A stretch of 64,000 nucleotides of DNA from Magicicada septendecula (GCA_034769895.1 CM068369.1:146527574-146591573), one strand, 5' to 3'; shown: positions 12,054 through 24,352, counted from the first letter of the stretch. A program made the numbers and translations. The notes: generated by a model from the letters alone, not told the origin.

Positions 12054-14522
12054 TTATTTTTTATTTTTTAGTAAATTTATAATTTTAAATAGATCGTCTT
12101 GTTTTGTTTTTATTTGGGTTTGTTCTTTAATTAATAAATTATTGTTATTGTGTTTGTAAATGTTAAGATTTTCCCAAATATTCATTTTTTGTCCTTTTTG
12201 TATGTTTTTAATTAATTTTATATTTTCAATGTTTGGAAACTGGTGGTTATTATTTAGACAATGTGTGGCTAAATTAGATTTATAAATATTTGGTTTTAAA
12301 TATGCATTGCGGTGTTTAACGAATCTATCTCGTAGTTTTTTCTTCGTCTGGCCCACGTAAAATTTATTGCAATCTGGACATTCTATTTTATATATTCCTT
12401 TTTTATTGTGAGTATTGGATTTAGTTTTAGGTTTTATTTTATTAAAAATTATATTATCTGTGTTATAAGATATTTTTAAATTAGTATCTTTAAATATTTT
12501 ATTTAGTTTTTGAGTTATATTTCCGTAATAAGTGAAGGTTGTATATTTTATATTATTATTAATAGATGAATTTTTAAATGTAGTGTTTTTAGGAATTTTA
12601 TTAGTGATTTTATGTTTAATTTTATTTTCTAATTTATTAATAGTTTTTATTTTGTATCCATTTTTAACTGCTATTTGTTGGATAATTTTTCTTTCTTTGT
12701 TTCTTTCTGTGTTATTTAATGGGATCCTAAGCATTCGGTAAATCATGGAATTAAATACTGCCATTTTGTGTTGGGGAGGATGATTAGAAGTATTTGGTAT
12801 TACTAAGTCAGTTTGAGAAGGTTTCCTGTATATTGCGTATTCAAAATTTGTTTCATTTTTCTTTATTGTTAAGTCTAAATAATTTAATTTATTATTAGAT
12901 TCTTCTTCTAACGTGAATTTTATTTTAGAATGTAAATTATTTATGGAGTTGAATATTTTATTTATATTTATACCATTGTTTTGGGAAATGTACAGAGTGT
13001 CATCAACGTATCTAAAATAACATCCTAATGGGTCGTTTAATTTTATTATATTTATTATTTGTTCGTCGAGTTTTTGTAGGAAGATTTCTGATATGATAGC
13101 GGAGGTTGGGGCTCCCATAGCAAGGCCATCTGTTTGATAGTACAATTTGTTGTTGTATTGAAAATAATTTTGATTTAAAATTATTTTTAAAGTATTAGTT
13201 AACTGTTTAATGTATGTGTTACTTTCGTTATTTGTTTTCAGATTATTTATTATAATATTTATAGTTTCTTCAATGGGAATGTTTGTATACATGTTTGATA
13301 TGTCGAATGAATATAATTTTGTATTTCTGTTTACTTCTACGTTTATTAGTTGTTCCGTGAGTTCGATACTATTTTTTATATTGTGTTTTGCTGGAAGTTC
13401 AATTTTATGTTTTAAGATTTGAGTTAATAATTTTGATATTTTATAATTTGGTGCGGTCCTAGCGTTTATTAAAGGTCTGATAGGTTTATTGATTTTGTGT
13501 AATTTTATTAAAGAATTTAATTTTGGTGCACAAGGATTATCCATTTTATATTTAAAGGAGTCTTTAGGATTTATGATTTGGTTACTATTTTTTAATATAT
13601 TTGTTATTTGTGTTTGATATTTATTTGTGGGATCTTTATTTAATGTTATGCAATTATTATTAACTATAAATTCTTCTGTTTTATCGTCTAAATCTTTCTG
13701 AGAAATTATTATTGTACTATTACTCTTATCAGCTTTGGTTAAAGTGAGGTTATTAGTCGTTAGTTTCTGTTTTATTATATTAATGGTTTTATTTTGTTTA
13801 TTTTTATTTTTAATATGATGATTTTGGTTATTATATTTTTTGATATATTTTATTATTTCCATTGAGGCTTCTGTTCTTATTTTATCTTGTTTTTCGTGTT
13901 CTACATTATTAATTGCGTTTTCAGTTTCGACTATGATATTATCTATTACATATTTGTTTACATTTTTAAGATTTGTTTTGTTTGGTGATTCTAGGGTAGC
14001 TATTTCGTTTTCCGTGAATTTAATATTAGATAAATTTACGAATTTTGGGTAAAAAGTGTGGTTATTATTTAATGTGTGTAAATTTTGGTTATCTTCTTTA
14101 GGTGTACTATTTATTAGTAGATTTTTAAGTTTTTTATTGATTGTGTTAAATTTAATTGTTTTGTGTTTATTTAGTATTTTAAGCATATTAATATATTTAT
14201 TATTCCATGTATGATAATCAAGTGTGTTGGCTAAAAGAAGATGTAAATTAATTAATTGTTTATTAATGTAGTCGATTTTTCTGTAATTATTTGATATTTC
14301 GTCTTTAATCCATTTATATTGGGCTTGAGTAATATATTTGCTTACTTTATTGTTATTGTTGTTTTTTACTATTATTTTTGTGTATTTTGGAAAAATATTA
14401 AGGTGTAGGCATTTTTTGTTAAAATATATGTTTCCAAAACAATTAATTAATTGTTTTTTACGTTTAATAAATTGGTTATAGGAATGAGTTACATCACCTT
14501 GTATGGTGTTTTCATCCATCAT
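12054..14522 (-). CDS. Penelope-like element protein: reverse transcriptase plus GIY-YIG endonuclease
   Basis: 822 residues, no internal stop, strongly lysine- and asparagine-rich in line with the AT-rich DNA. RT motif A is SFDISNMYTNIP (about residue 402), motif B is GLAMGAPTSAIISEIF (466) and motif C is YVDDTLY (505-508), placing the two catalytic aspartates. The C-terminal endonuclease begins GIYKIECPDC (709), with CPDC the PLE-specific zinc-type pair, followed by YVGQTKKKLRDRF (722 on) and an NLATHCLNNNH block. RT copies the element RNA and the GIY-YIG nuclease nicks the target. The start is the first ATG of an ATGATGG pair, immediately inside the 94-bp terminal repeat. Length and domain order match GIY-YIG-bearing PLEs, so the protein is likely functional. 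Confidence 0.93.
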   Translation of the reverse strand: MMDENTIQGDVTHSYNQFIKRKKQLINCFGNIYFNKKCLHLNIFPKYTKIIVKNNNNNKVSKYITQAQYKWIKDEISNNYRKIDYINKQLINLHLLLANTLDYHTWNNKYINMLKILNKHKTIKFNTINKKLKNLLINSTPKEDNQNLHTLNNNHTFYPKFVNLSNIKFTENEIATLESPNKTNLKNVNKYVIDNIIVETENAINNVEHEKQDKIRTEASMEIIKYIKKYNNQNHHIKNKNKQNKTINIIKQKLTTNNLTLTKADKSNSTIIISQKDLDDKTEEFIVNNNCITLNKDPTNKYQTQITNILKNSNQIINPKDSFKYKMDNPCAPKLNSLIKLHKINKPIRPLINARTAPNYKISKLLTQILKHKIELPAKHNIKNSIELTEQLINVEVNRNTKLYSFDISNMYTNIPIEETINIIINNLKTNNESNTYIKQLTNTLKIILNQNYFQYNNKLYYQTDGLAMGAPTSAIISEIFLQKLDEQIINIIKLNDPLGCYFRYVDDTLYISQNNGININKIFNSINNLHSKIKFTLEEESNNKLNYLDLTIKKNETNFEYAIYRKPSQTDLVIPNTSNHPPQHKMAVFNSMIYRMLRIPLNNTERNKERKIIQQIAVKNGYKIKTINKLENKIKHKITNKIPKNTTFKNSSINNNIKYTTFTYYGNITQKLNKIFKDTNLKISYNTDNIIFNKIKPKTKSNTHNKKGIYKIECPDCNKFYVGQTKKKLRDRFVKHRNAYLKPNIYKSNLATHCLNNNHQFPNIENIKLIKNIQKGQKMNIWENLNIYKHNNNNLLIKEQTQIKTKQDDLFKIINLLKNKK

Positions 14523-14613
14523 TTTCTATATAAGTAACTCGATGTTTCTTGCAGTAATTATATAATTTGTGATGTTTTCAATTTGTTTCTTCTGCAAGTA
14601 GATAATATTGTAT
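14520..14613 (-). repeat. PLE terminal repeat (pLTR), 5' copy
   Basis: 94-bp direct repeat of 11710-11803. It overlaps the ORF start codon region, so the repeat probably supplies the promoter and leader. Its outer end matches the base next to the predicted hammerhead cut in the 3' copy. Confidence 0.88.
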
Positions 14614-14646
14614 CTACTTGCAGAAGAAACAAATTGAAAACATCAC

Positions 14647-14651
<5 letters not shown>
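14563..14651. repeat. Terminal hairpin of the PLE
   Basis: An inverted duplication of about 42 bases of the 5' pLTR (14563-14604 against 14610-14651) with a loop of only about 6 bases. It runs straight into the flanking TA tract. Inverted partial pLTR copies at the 5' end are a known PLE integration product. Confidence 0.88.

Positions 14652-14683
<32 letters not shown>
14650..14683. repeat. (TA)n microsatellite at the PLE right junction
   Basis: Pure TA run. It overlaps the end of the hairpin by one or two bases, so the exact insertion point cannot be set. Confidence 0.93.
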
Positions 14684-14688
<5 letters not shown>

Positions 14689-15175
14689 ATTCATTCGTCT
14701 TTTCCTAAATTTGTCAGTGAATATTTGTTCAGTTGTGCAGCTGCTCGACTCGATCTGAATCCACATTGGTGTTCTCCTAATATTCCTTCTACATTTTCCA
14801 CTAAGAATATGCAATATACAATATAACATATTGTATATTACACCTAACAGAGCTTAATAATTAATGTTGAGTAACATTATAGGCCTGTAGTTGGAGCATT
14901 CTAGTTTGTCTTCCTTCTTGTATATAGATTGTATAATTCCGACGGTATTATAAGTACTTGGTATTATAAGTATTTAGTATTTTAAGTTGCCTCTAAGTTA
15001 ATGTAATTAAATGACGTATCATTTTACAGAGATCTTTATCTTCGCACTTTAATATCCCAGCTGCTATTTCATCTGTTCCTGGAGCTGTATGATTTTTCAA
15101 GGACTTACTTACGTATGATACCTCTTCAAGGGTAGGAGGAATATCTTCAGTGCTCACAGTCGTTTTAGATGTCTG
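14684..15175 (-). pseudogene. LINE reverse transcriptase, N-terminal RT portion (same relic as 10560-11669)
   Basis: The minus-strand translation includes DIPPTLEEVSYVSKSLKNH with APGTDEIAAGILK just after (the classic motif upstream of LINE RT), then an IQEGRQTRMLQL-type block corresponding to the usual 'YKKGDR..CSNYRPI', and FRSSRAAAQLNKYSL. Stops and frame shifts are frequent. The relic resumes at 11669 on the other side of the PLE. Confidence 0.75.
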
Positions 15176-15891
15176 AAATTATTTTCAACAAAATATTTTC
15201 CGGCAAACATCTTTCTAAACGTCCCTAAATTAGTTCTTAATAATGATAATAATTCTGTACCAATCTCTGTTAGAATCTCTGCACATGTATATTTAATTTT
15301 ACCTACCATCATAGGACAGTTCAGCGTGCTCACTGTGTTATCATTATTTTGACTAATAACATCAGTATTTAATAATGCCTATCGCACACCGGATTTGTAC
15401 TCACTATTCATACCATACACGCACTAGATGTATCATTTTGCTTTTTTGCTTTCAATTAAATTTCCTATCAATAATTATCCTATGACTACCTATCGTATCG
15501 TGATTCTATGTTTGTAGTTTGGTGCTTGTTGTGGTCGGGAATTTCGTTTACTGTTTCCTTCTTTAGAGTAGCTACAAATTGTTTATTATGCTTGTTAAAG
15601 CTGCCTTAAAAATATATTTTATTGAGCGTTTAATATTTCTGTTCATGAATCCCAAATGAGTAACGGAACGATTACGCTACAACGATCCGTAGTAGCAGCA
15701 GTTAGAGTGATTGAGATAAGTTCATTTTTAAATGGACGAACGTTGTTAGTTAAAAATGACATTTTTGCATACAATTAAGATATTTAGTAAATGGCAAAAT
15801 TATTTAAATAATCAAGCATGCTATGAGTAGACTCAGTCTCAGTACTGTGCATTAGTTCTGTTGTGCACGCTGTGCTAACAAAATGTACTAA
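15176..15891. other. Intergenic sequence, no gene seen
   Basis: AT-rich. It may include decayed LINE 5' sequence, but no motif is clear. Confidence 0.5.
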
Positions 15892-16140
15892 AGTACTACT
15901 ACGATTACTACTACAAAAGAACAACAACAACTACTACTACTACTACTACTTCTACTACTACTACTTCTACTACTACTACTACTACTACTTCTACTATTAC
16001 TACTTCTACTACTACTACTACTACTACAACCAATAGCATTACTACTACTACTACTACTGCTACTTCTACTACTAACACTGCTGCTCCTGCTGCTGCTGCT
16101 GCTGTTACTACTACTGCTACTACTACTCCTGTTATTACTC
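15892..16140. repeat. (CTA)n / (CTG)n trinucleotide tract
   Basis: Interrupted ACT/CTA repeats with a GCT block near 16080-16105. Confidence 0.95.
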
Positions 16141-16259
16141 GTAAGTAGCTACAACACTTTTGCGGATACGATAGTACTTGCTAGTTTGAAAAAGAAAAAG
16201 GAGATTTATTTTTAAAAATGAGCAGAAAGACTAGAGACGCAGAATCTCTTACCTGACTG

Positions 16260-16660
16260 GAAATATCTTAAAACTTAGTCATCGGTAATAGAGAAAGAAG
16301 TTAGTGCGTTACTAGTCAGTAGCCGCATTGAAGAAGTCAAAGATTACGAATATTTGGTTAGTATAAAATTAGTGACCAAGGAAAGTATAAATGACGGAGT
16401 AAACTGGAGAATACAAGCAGTTACCTCAGTGAACTGAGATAGGTAAGATAAGAAATTAGGGGTTAGACCAACAGGAACAGCTGCTGTTAGACGATAAACA
16501 GCTGATGCTGATTGGTGTGAATGGTAGCCGTAATAGGCAAGGGCACAAGACCAACGGGAAATAATTGAAGAGGCAGAGCGAAGAGTGAAACCGAAAGAAA
16601 TAAATGAAAACTGGTGCAAAGTCCCGAACAATTGGAAGGTATTCTTAATGAAAACGAAAA
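16260..16660 (+). pseudogene. Possible LINE relic
   Basis: The plus-strand reading DYEYLVSIKLVTKESINDGVNWRIQA resembles the post-RT 'YLGS..T.DG....I..RI.AG' region of insect LINEs, followed by a charged EEAERRVKPKEINENW stretch. Short and broken, so the identification is tentative. Confidence 0.3.
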
Positions 16661-19462
16661 CGAGTCAGGGTATGATACCTTGACATTCTAAGGTAGAAGA
16701 GAAGTACACAGTGCGTTTACATCTGAAAAATTATTCATGAAGTGTATTGAAACTCCCAAAAAGTGTAGGGAATTTTGGACATTAAAATTCATATATTTGA
16801 AATATAGGGGTCTACTGTCTACTTCATGTTCATATACTTTCACGGTGTGTGCAGCTCGTTCCATTATAAAGAAATTGATTTATTTTGTAATGTTCGGTTT
16901 ACAGCATTAGGTAAGACACTGTAGGCCTACAACATGCAGAAAAATCTATAATACTTATTAAAACAGCAATTACATAGACAATCATAAAAATTCTAGAACA
17001 GAACTATATAGGTGTTGTCCATTGAAGTTAAACAAGTTGAAATCATCTGGATTTCACACCACTCGGGGACGAAAAGCCTTAACGACGAGACAGTGAATAA
17101 GATAAATAAAATAAGGAGACTGCGCCTGTAAAAAGGCTCTGGGAGACATAAAATTATGTGTATCATGTATACAGTTATCACATATACAATTTTCATGCCT
17201 TCTGCCTTAAGCCTTTCGGATTCTTAATAAGTTTCGTAATTCCTCGTTCCATGCCTTTACAAGCATACCACGAACTTTGTTTCCAGCTGCACAACATCAT
17301 TCATTATTACACGTTAAATCATCTTAATAAATACACATTAAGATAAAATTACATGTGAAAAAATCGCAAAAATCTATGTGGCTATCAAATTAAAGAGAAT
17401 TTTAACCTATATCTTGAATATAGTATTCAGTTTTGAAATTTGAAAGGTCCATAACATGTTGAAAATTTTAATTTTAATTTGTAAAAATCCATGTTGGAAT
17501 TCGGACTAAAGAAAATTTTTAACTAAAACCACATGCATTGTTTAATCTAAAAATTTCATAACTTTACGGGGATCGTGGAACAAAAATGGAAGTAAAAATT
17601 TTATAAAAATTGTAATGTGACGCATTACGTTATGAGAATTTTGTTCAGAACTTGGTATCTTTAATAATTTGACAAACTTTTTATATTGTTACCAGCTATA
17701 TCTATCTCTCTGTCTGTCTATATGTCTGTCTGTCTACCTATCTACATGCGTCCCTGTCTGTCTGTCTGTCTGTGTCTGTCTATTTGTCTGTCTGCCTGTC
17801 TAACTGTCTATATAGCTGTCTATCTGTCTGCCTCTCTGTCTGTCTGTGTGTCTATATATCTATCTGTCTATCTATCTATATGCCTATCTATATATTCATA
17901 TTTATATCTGTGAGAAGTATTAGAGATAGGGCTATAGATATGTGTGGAAAAGCTAGGTATAAATTATATTGTTTAGGCATTATGGTTGCAAATTTAACTG
18001 GAAAACAATGCAGCAGCTCAGCGTTTTTACAATTTTCCAGTGTTTTGTTTGCTTTAAAGTTCTAGAGTATAGTAATAGAGATTTTCGTAATTTCTCTAAA
18101 AGTTCAAAACTCAGTTAATATTTCAATTTATGTAACAATGAATGTATTTTGCTCAGAATAGTGAGCGTGTTCTGCAGGTCACGAAGGTTGCTAGTTTTAA
18201 AATGTAATGCCCAGAGAGGAAACAAAAAGTGAGTGAAAAGAGTTAAGTTTCCTTTAGCAAAATATGTTTTAATGCCCAACGAAACACACGGTAGTTCCAG
18301 CATCAAAGATGTGAACGTCTTGTGATTTGCCAATAAAATTAGTTACGGCGTATTTGATTTCAAACATTCAGCTACAGAGGTGGCAGTAGTTAAAAGTCAG
18401 CAGGTGACCGAAGTTCGCTGCGTGACGTAATTATCCGGGTACGTGTACGACACAGACAGGTCGAGATAACGTCTTGCACTTGTCGCTGCTGTAACGGCTT
18501 CCAGTTTGTTATCAGATGTGAGAGTGCATTCAGAAGTATTTAATAATTTACCTCCTACACCAGCGTGTGGAGTCCAACTAGAAGACAAGAATGAGGTTAC
18601 ATCATATTCATTACGTTTCATCTGAAATTCCAGGAAATGCGAGTTATCCCGATTACGGAGTGGGCATCATCGCAAATTCCATGGTTTCAGGTAACTCAGT
18701 AAGACAACAAACGGTTCCACTTTTGGTACACGTATGGCAAACGCTTTTCTAATTAATATGCCAACATTATTATTCTTAAAACCATTGTTAAGTCTAAGAT
18801 GAGTTATTATGAAAGGGGCCTTTCTTAATTATTTTGTATATCACATTTTTAAATACAATTTATTAAATTTATTTATAAATTTATTAAAGTGAGTTCTAAC
18901 TGCTGTAACGTTTCGTAAATTGCATCTTCACGTAGTCTTATTAAATCGTCGGTACATTAACATTCACTTTTGAATAATTTTTTAAGTTAAATAAAAGAAA
19001 CTTACTTATCGATCATTTTAATTTTTAGCTAATTAATTAAAAGTAATAAAATGTCTTCATGCTTAACCTATGGGACATATGTTGCTATGTTAGCGGGGAT
19101 TTTAGTTTTACTGTTTTTGAAGGTAGGCTATCTACCTGGAAGTCCAATTGCATCTGTCTGGAGAATATACTTCCATACGTCTTTGAAGCAAACTAGTATA
19201 TTTGCCCACTCTAGGTTTTCCGCCAAGGAAGTACCTTGGTTAGATTTACTATAGCGTTTCTTTACAATATGCATAACTTTGACTAAGCACTTGAATCAAC
19301 TTACAAAAAAATAAAATAAAAGTATTCGCTGCCACTTGTAAAAGATACGGTATTACTTATTAATGCTGTAGGCTTAATGGTATTGTTAGTGGGGTTGGCA
19401 CGTGGGAGTACGTGTCTGTCAACAGATCCCGTCTGTCTGGTGGGCGTTACGTCGTAATATAT
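16661..19462. other. Intergenic sequence, no gene seen
   Basis: Contains the TCTG/TCTA tract listed separately. The open frames at 17158-17346 and 18115-18621 show no known domain. Confidence 0.5.
17696..17915. repeat. (TCTG)n/(TCTA)n compound microsatellite
   Basis: Tetranucleotide TCTG and TCTA units with interruptions over about 220 bp. Confidence 0.93.
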
Positions 19463-19901
19463 TGTTACGACGGTCTCCCTGATAGTCGTATGGTACAGTG
19501 GAAACGAAATACAAGACACCAATGAAATCACTAATATCCAACTTTAATTATCACAATTAATAATTTGTAATCAACAATATAGTGTCTTACAACAATTCAA
19601 GTAAAATTTGTCCACACGCAATAATAATGTCAACTATAAAGAATCCCGCACAATAATCAATTTTCACTAATAGTCACTTGAAACGCACTAAGTAATCGGC
19701 CGAAGTAAACTGACAACTAAACGGCAGGTGTGGGCTATTTATAGTCTGCAGGGTTCCATAATATGCGTCCTTAACAAGCACTTGAAAATTCTAGAGGATA
19801 CTTCAGTGCGGCCTTGGCAGAAGCACACACCGGCAGGGCTAGTTGCGAAGCTTGTAGAACGACACCATCGAACGGTCGAGAAAGTTCCGCATTACGTAAC
19901 A
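19463..19901 (-). mobile_element. Probable solo LTR
   Basis: 439 bp bounded by TGTTACG on the left and CGTAACA on the right, the short inverted ends typical of LTRs. Read on the minus strand, a TATA box (CTATAAATAG, near 19735) lies about one third in, followed by an initiator-like TCAGT (about 30 bp on) and a long AT-rich R/U5-like stretch. The flanks are ATAT and ATAC, an imperfect 4-bp duplication. No internal retrotransposon sequence adjoins. Alternative: a fragment of another TIR element. Confidence 0.5.
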
Positions 19902-22900
19902 ATACGAAATGTTCCCATTGAACTCGGAGGCAGGAATCCATATAGCGACCGAACCACGTGTACTTGCTCCTAATTACAAGCTTATAGTTTTCAGTATGAG
20001 AGGACATATCTTCCACCAATTAGCTATTTCGATCCCTTGTGTAAGCGTTCTTTGTTTTAAGACGTATCGCTATTTTAGTGAACAATAAACCAAACTGTAT
20101 AACACTAAAAATGATAGTAAGTGGCATAAAAAGTTCTAGCGCATATAACCTTAAATCAAACAAATAGATTTATTATTTTTTTTATGAGACGTATATACAT
20201 TTGTTGTGAACGGAAAATTAAAATAGACTTTTATGAATTTAAAAGATTCAAAGTTTGTTAAGAACAGAATAAATGTAATTAAATTATATTGTGACCATAG
20301 AGAGCCGTGTGACAGACAAAAATAAGAATTTAGAAACATTATAGTGTAAAAATAGGCCAAAGTTAGAAGAAGAAGGTTGGGTTTCCAACAATAGTGTAAT
20401 CTAGAATCTAGACCAACTCACTCTTGTTTGAGCTTTTGTTCAGAACGTCTAACCAGCAGATTGCTGTATTACGCTATAGTGAAAGAAATATTGAATAATC
20501 ATTGATCGTTAAAAAATTAGTAGTTAAAAGTGAAGAAGTGAAGTTGTATTAAATAAAAAGAGTGTTATGATAGCCTTATGAAGAGAGCGAGAGAAAATAA
20601 TTAACAAGAAAAAATATAATATACAGAATATCAGGCATACGCTGATACATTAAGAAATTAAATGACTCTGGATTGATAGACTCAGAGTACGGGGATATGT
20701 ACGTCCGGTCAGTAAATACATTCTCAGATTTATTGGTAATCTCAAAATATTCATAACCTAGCATAGTAATTAAAGTGAGTTCATTAATTCATTTATTAAC
20801 AAATTAATTACCAATTAATTAATACCAAAATAATAGATTGGTACTGTCGGAGTGGACGCATGCAGAAATGAGACAAATGAATTATGAATCGTTTAAAACG
20901 CGTTATGTTATAAAATAATTTATTCCAGTTACATACTTGTTCAAGTGCTGTAAATTATATTGACAAAGTAGTGATTTTATTGTATTCTCATGATTATGTA
21001 ATTTATTTTAATAATTCAGTTGATAGTTCAGTTACTAATATTACTAAAACAGTTCCGTCCACAAAATTAGTAGACTTGTCTTCTAAATGGTGTTGTACGA
21101 AATTCTAATTTACTTAATAAAGACTTACCTCGTATGAAGTGCTTGGAAGTGTGTTTGGTTACCTCGCATACAGTGAAACTTGTTGAAAAACATTATTAAT
21201 ATTCAAAACCCCTTGTTATCGTTCTGACATAGCATGTATGTCTTTATAAAAACCGGTGAGGTCTGTATAACAATATCGTAAGGTTATTGCGATTGTAATC
21301 ATGAACTTTATTATAATATTATTAGCGTGTATATGTTATCTTTCAGTATAAGGTCTGTGTAAACAGGATCAGCTCTGTAGTGGAATTATCACTGGATAAT
21401 ATTGTGGGAACAAAAAACAGCGATGTTAGTGGAGGGTATAATTAGTGGAGATGGGGTTGGGCAAGGTGTTTGTTGTTTGTTGCCGCAGGAGAGGTATCGG
21501 ATTGGCTGTCCGTGTCTGCAGTAACCCGATCCTACAAAGTTGTTTACTCCGTCACGTCTTCTGCCTGTGACTGTGTTTACTTATTTATACGTAAAGTTGA
21601 TATGTTTCTATTAGCTTGCCACATATTTCTCTTCATTAATATGGTGTTATCGTTTATCCTGACTTCACGTTGTGAATCTGTATACAAAAGACAATACGTC
21701 ATAATTTAAAAGATTCAATGTATATGTAACTCTTATAATATGTAAAATTGTATATTCGCCTTATATCGTAAGTTATTACAGAACGTATTTATTTCGTTAA
21801 GTGTTTACAAAATTTAATTCTTAGTATTATTCGATCACGAATTTAGGCCTATCGGATAATATACCTAACGGAAAATGCTACAGGTTAATTTGTTAACTGG
21901 CATAATTTATTAAAAAGCTACAATCAGCGTTGAGATAGTTTTCAGAATACTGTATATTACAAAAGTAACAAGCGATTTTTATTCGTTTCTCTTTGTTCAT
22001 TTTTGTCGTACCTTTGATTGATTGTTTTTCAGAGTATTTTATTTTACCATAAGAAGTTTGTCCTTTTAAATAAAGGCTGTGTAACAGGGTGTCAGGGATA
22101 TTCTAAGCATAATTATGTATATATAGGCTAGTAAGTAGAATGTTCTTATTTTTATCGTTTTTGTTTTGTTTTGTTCTCAACATAAGAAACAATTGTTGAG
22201 AAAAAATTGATATATATTTGTTTTGTTTTCCAACAACATAAAAACGTGCTATTTATTATATGACAAGTCGCTATGTTTCTTGTTTCAAGATTGTATTATG
22301 TATTTGTTATTTTTCATAATCAACTATCGTTGGGTACTTACAAGTAGTCCTGTAGTCGTGGCAAATCAGAAAGCACAATAAGCAAGAAAATGTAATGGAA
22401 TCAAAGAGAAACTTCTGGAACGACTTGAACATCTTTTTTTTTGTTAGTCTTCTGTAACATACATGAATTGAGCTTTGCAGCGAAAACGTAGTATATCGAA
22501 TACTACAAAAAAAAGCAGCATATCTACGGTTGTTCGGAGAAGATATAGAGAAGAACCAAAGTTACTGACCGTTGAAATGATAATGACCGTGGACTACACG
22601 AGAATATTCTTTGAGCCTCTAAATTTAGAAGCATTTCTATGTTTTTACTGTGACCAGCGGCGGCAGAAAGTGAGTAGCTGTTGTTTTACAGCCCTCTTTG
22701 CATCGTATAGGATTAACCGTAGTCGTGCTCTGTCCTGTTGAACTCTATGTAGGTGATTATTTATTATTGATGGTGGTTTAGTGATTTTAGCGATTTTGAT
22801 AAATTATTACAGAAGAATTATTGTGAACTGTGAATGGTGCTAATTGGATTATTTCATTTGTGAAGAAAAATCGAGAAGAAGTGGATAAATGTTAAATAAG

Positions 22901-23599
22901 CGTTCAAGTTTTTGACGTCGATCCCTTTTACCTTTAAGGTCGACGGAACTCGCTGGTCTTCTGTTCTTGGGTCCGACTTCGTACAAATTATTTTACGGAG
23001 TAACCTTAACTTCGATCACATCCGGAGCCTATATGAGTTTCCACGAGCGCGTTTACTTTCAAACGACAGTACCTTTTGTTTAACTGTGGTATGATAATTT
23101 AACTGGGACTGACGATTTATGCGCGACTGGGCCCCAGCGTCAAATCGTTCTGCTAGTGCATCTCAAATCTGTCAGATTAAGAAAACTGAAAGTGAAGGAA
23201 ATTATAATACGGACTTATACAAACTAAGTGACAAGATCGGAGAATGGCACGATAGTATTCCTGTCGATACACTTGATAGCGCTCTTTTCTAATACGTTGA
23301 AGTTAAAATATGAACATAGTCCTTATAATATCATATGTGTTTTATTAAATTAGCTGTTATGTTAAAATATTTAACGGCAAATATTTATTAATGAAATAAT
23401 AAGTAGATCAAGAGTAGGAGACGAATAAATTTTTTTTGAAATTTGAATATTGAAAATAAATTTTCAATATAAAATTTAATGTTGAATAAATTAAAAACAA
23501 TAAGGATATTAGGTAGTCAGGATATTAATAACTTTGGAAGGTTCAACAGCAACAATACTATGTTTGAATGAATGGCCGATGAGAAAAACATAGAAATAA
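19902..23599. other. Intergenic sequence, no gene seen
   Basis: AT-rich DNA with small open frames lacking recognisable domains. No repeat boundary defined. Confidence 0.5.
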
Positions 23600-23960
23600 G
23601 ATAGAAGATGGATTGTTGCGAGGTTGTTCACTATGTCTCTGGAAGTCTTGCCAAACAGAGGAAGAAAAAACCAGTGATCTGTTTAACTAAGAGCACACGC
23701 AGACGATACTGGTAAGAATCAGAAGAAGCTCATAAGAGAATAAAGAATGAAGGACGTTACAGGAGCAGAAATTAATCTGAGAAAATCTGAATATATGAAT
23801 ATAAGCAGAAGGAATAGAATAAATACGTTCAGAGATCGAGATGAAGAAATATGTATTTGAAGATTTAAGCACGCAGGGACGATAATAAGGAACAAAAATA
23901 AACATCACGTGGAAATTGCTTAAAGAATACCTTCTGGCTCTTCAGGAAGAGAATGAATAA
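23600..23960 (+). pseudogene. LINE reverse transcriptase scrap
   Basis: The plus strand reads AHADDTGKNQKKLI (YADD active-site region), TGAEINLRKSEYMNISRRNRI and NTFRDRDEEICI..FKHAGTII. This matches the ADD / KTKYM / F.YLGT order of insect LINE RTs. Several stops. It ends about 50 bp before the left edge of the large inverted repeat. Confidence 0.65.
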
Positions 23961-24292
23961 ATTCCAAAATTAAGAATACATAAGCAGCAATACGGCTGGG
24001 GGAAAGTAGTGGTATAATGACAGTTCAAACGCACAAAGGAATGCCGCCTTCTTAAAAAACAATAAAAAACATGATCTAAGAGATGACGCCGCCACCGCTG
24101 GACCCGCAGCATCCCAATGGACCACAGCACCGCGAATTTCCGCGAATAAATTTTTTTATTTTTTTAATTTGATTTTTTTATTTTTTTAATTAAATTGATT
24201 TGCGTATCAAGGGGGTGGGATGAGGTTCAATGGACCACCAGCATCCGTGAATATAATTTTTTATTTTTTTAAGAAAGCTGATTTGCATATCA

Positions 24293-24352
24293 GGGGGTGG
24301 TGGTGGGTGGGTGGTTTTTATTTCATATCAGTGGGTGGTGGTGGGTGGGAGG
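24293..24352 (+). other. Potential G-quadruplex block
   Basis: Two clusters of GGG runs joined by TGGTGGT spacers occur within 60 bases. The same block is on the minus strand of the right arm (about 32428-32488). Confidence 0.6.

Larger units (their letters stand above)
11710..14651 (-). mobile_element. Full-length Penelope-like element
   Basis: Minus-strand order: a hairpin-forming inverted segment, a 94-bp direct terminal repeat, an 822-codon ORF, a 3' untranslated stretch, a hammerhead motif and the second 94-bp repeat. TA tracts lie on both sides, and the element sits inside a LINE RT gene. The uninterrupted ORF and the 2/94 difference between repeats suggest a young copy. Direct terminal repeats (pLTRs), an inverted tail, a hammerhead and GIY-YIG are all known PLE traits. 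Confidence 0.9.

Noticed and set aside
13210-14052. Hydrophobic plus-strand open frames (13210-13422, 13840-14052, 12532-12741)
   Set aside because: Antisense shadows of the AT-rich PLE gene.
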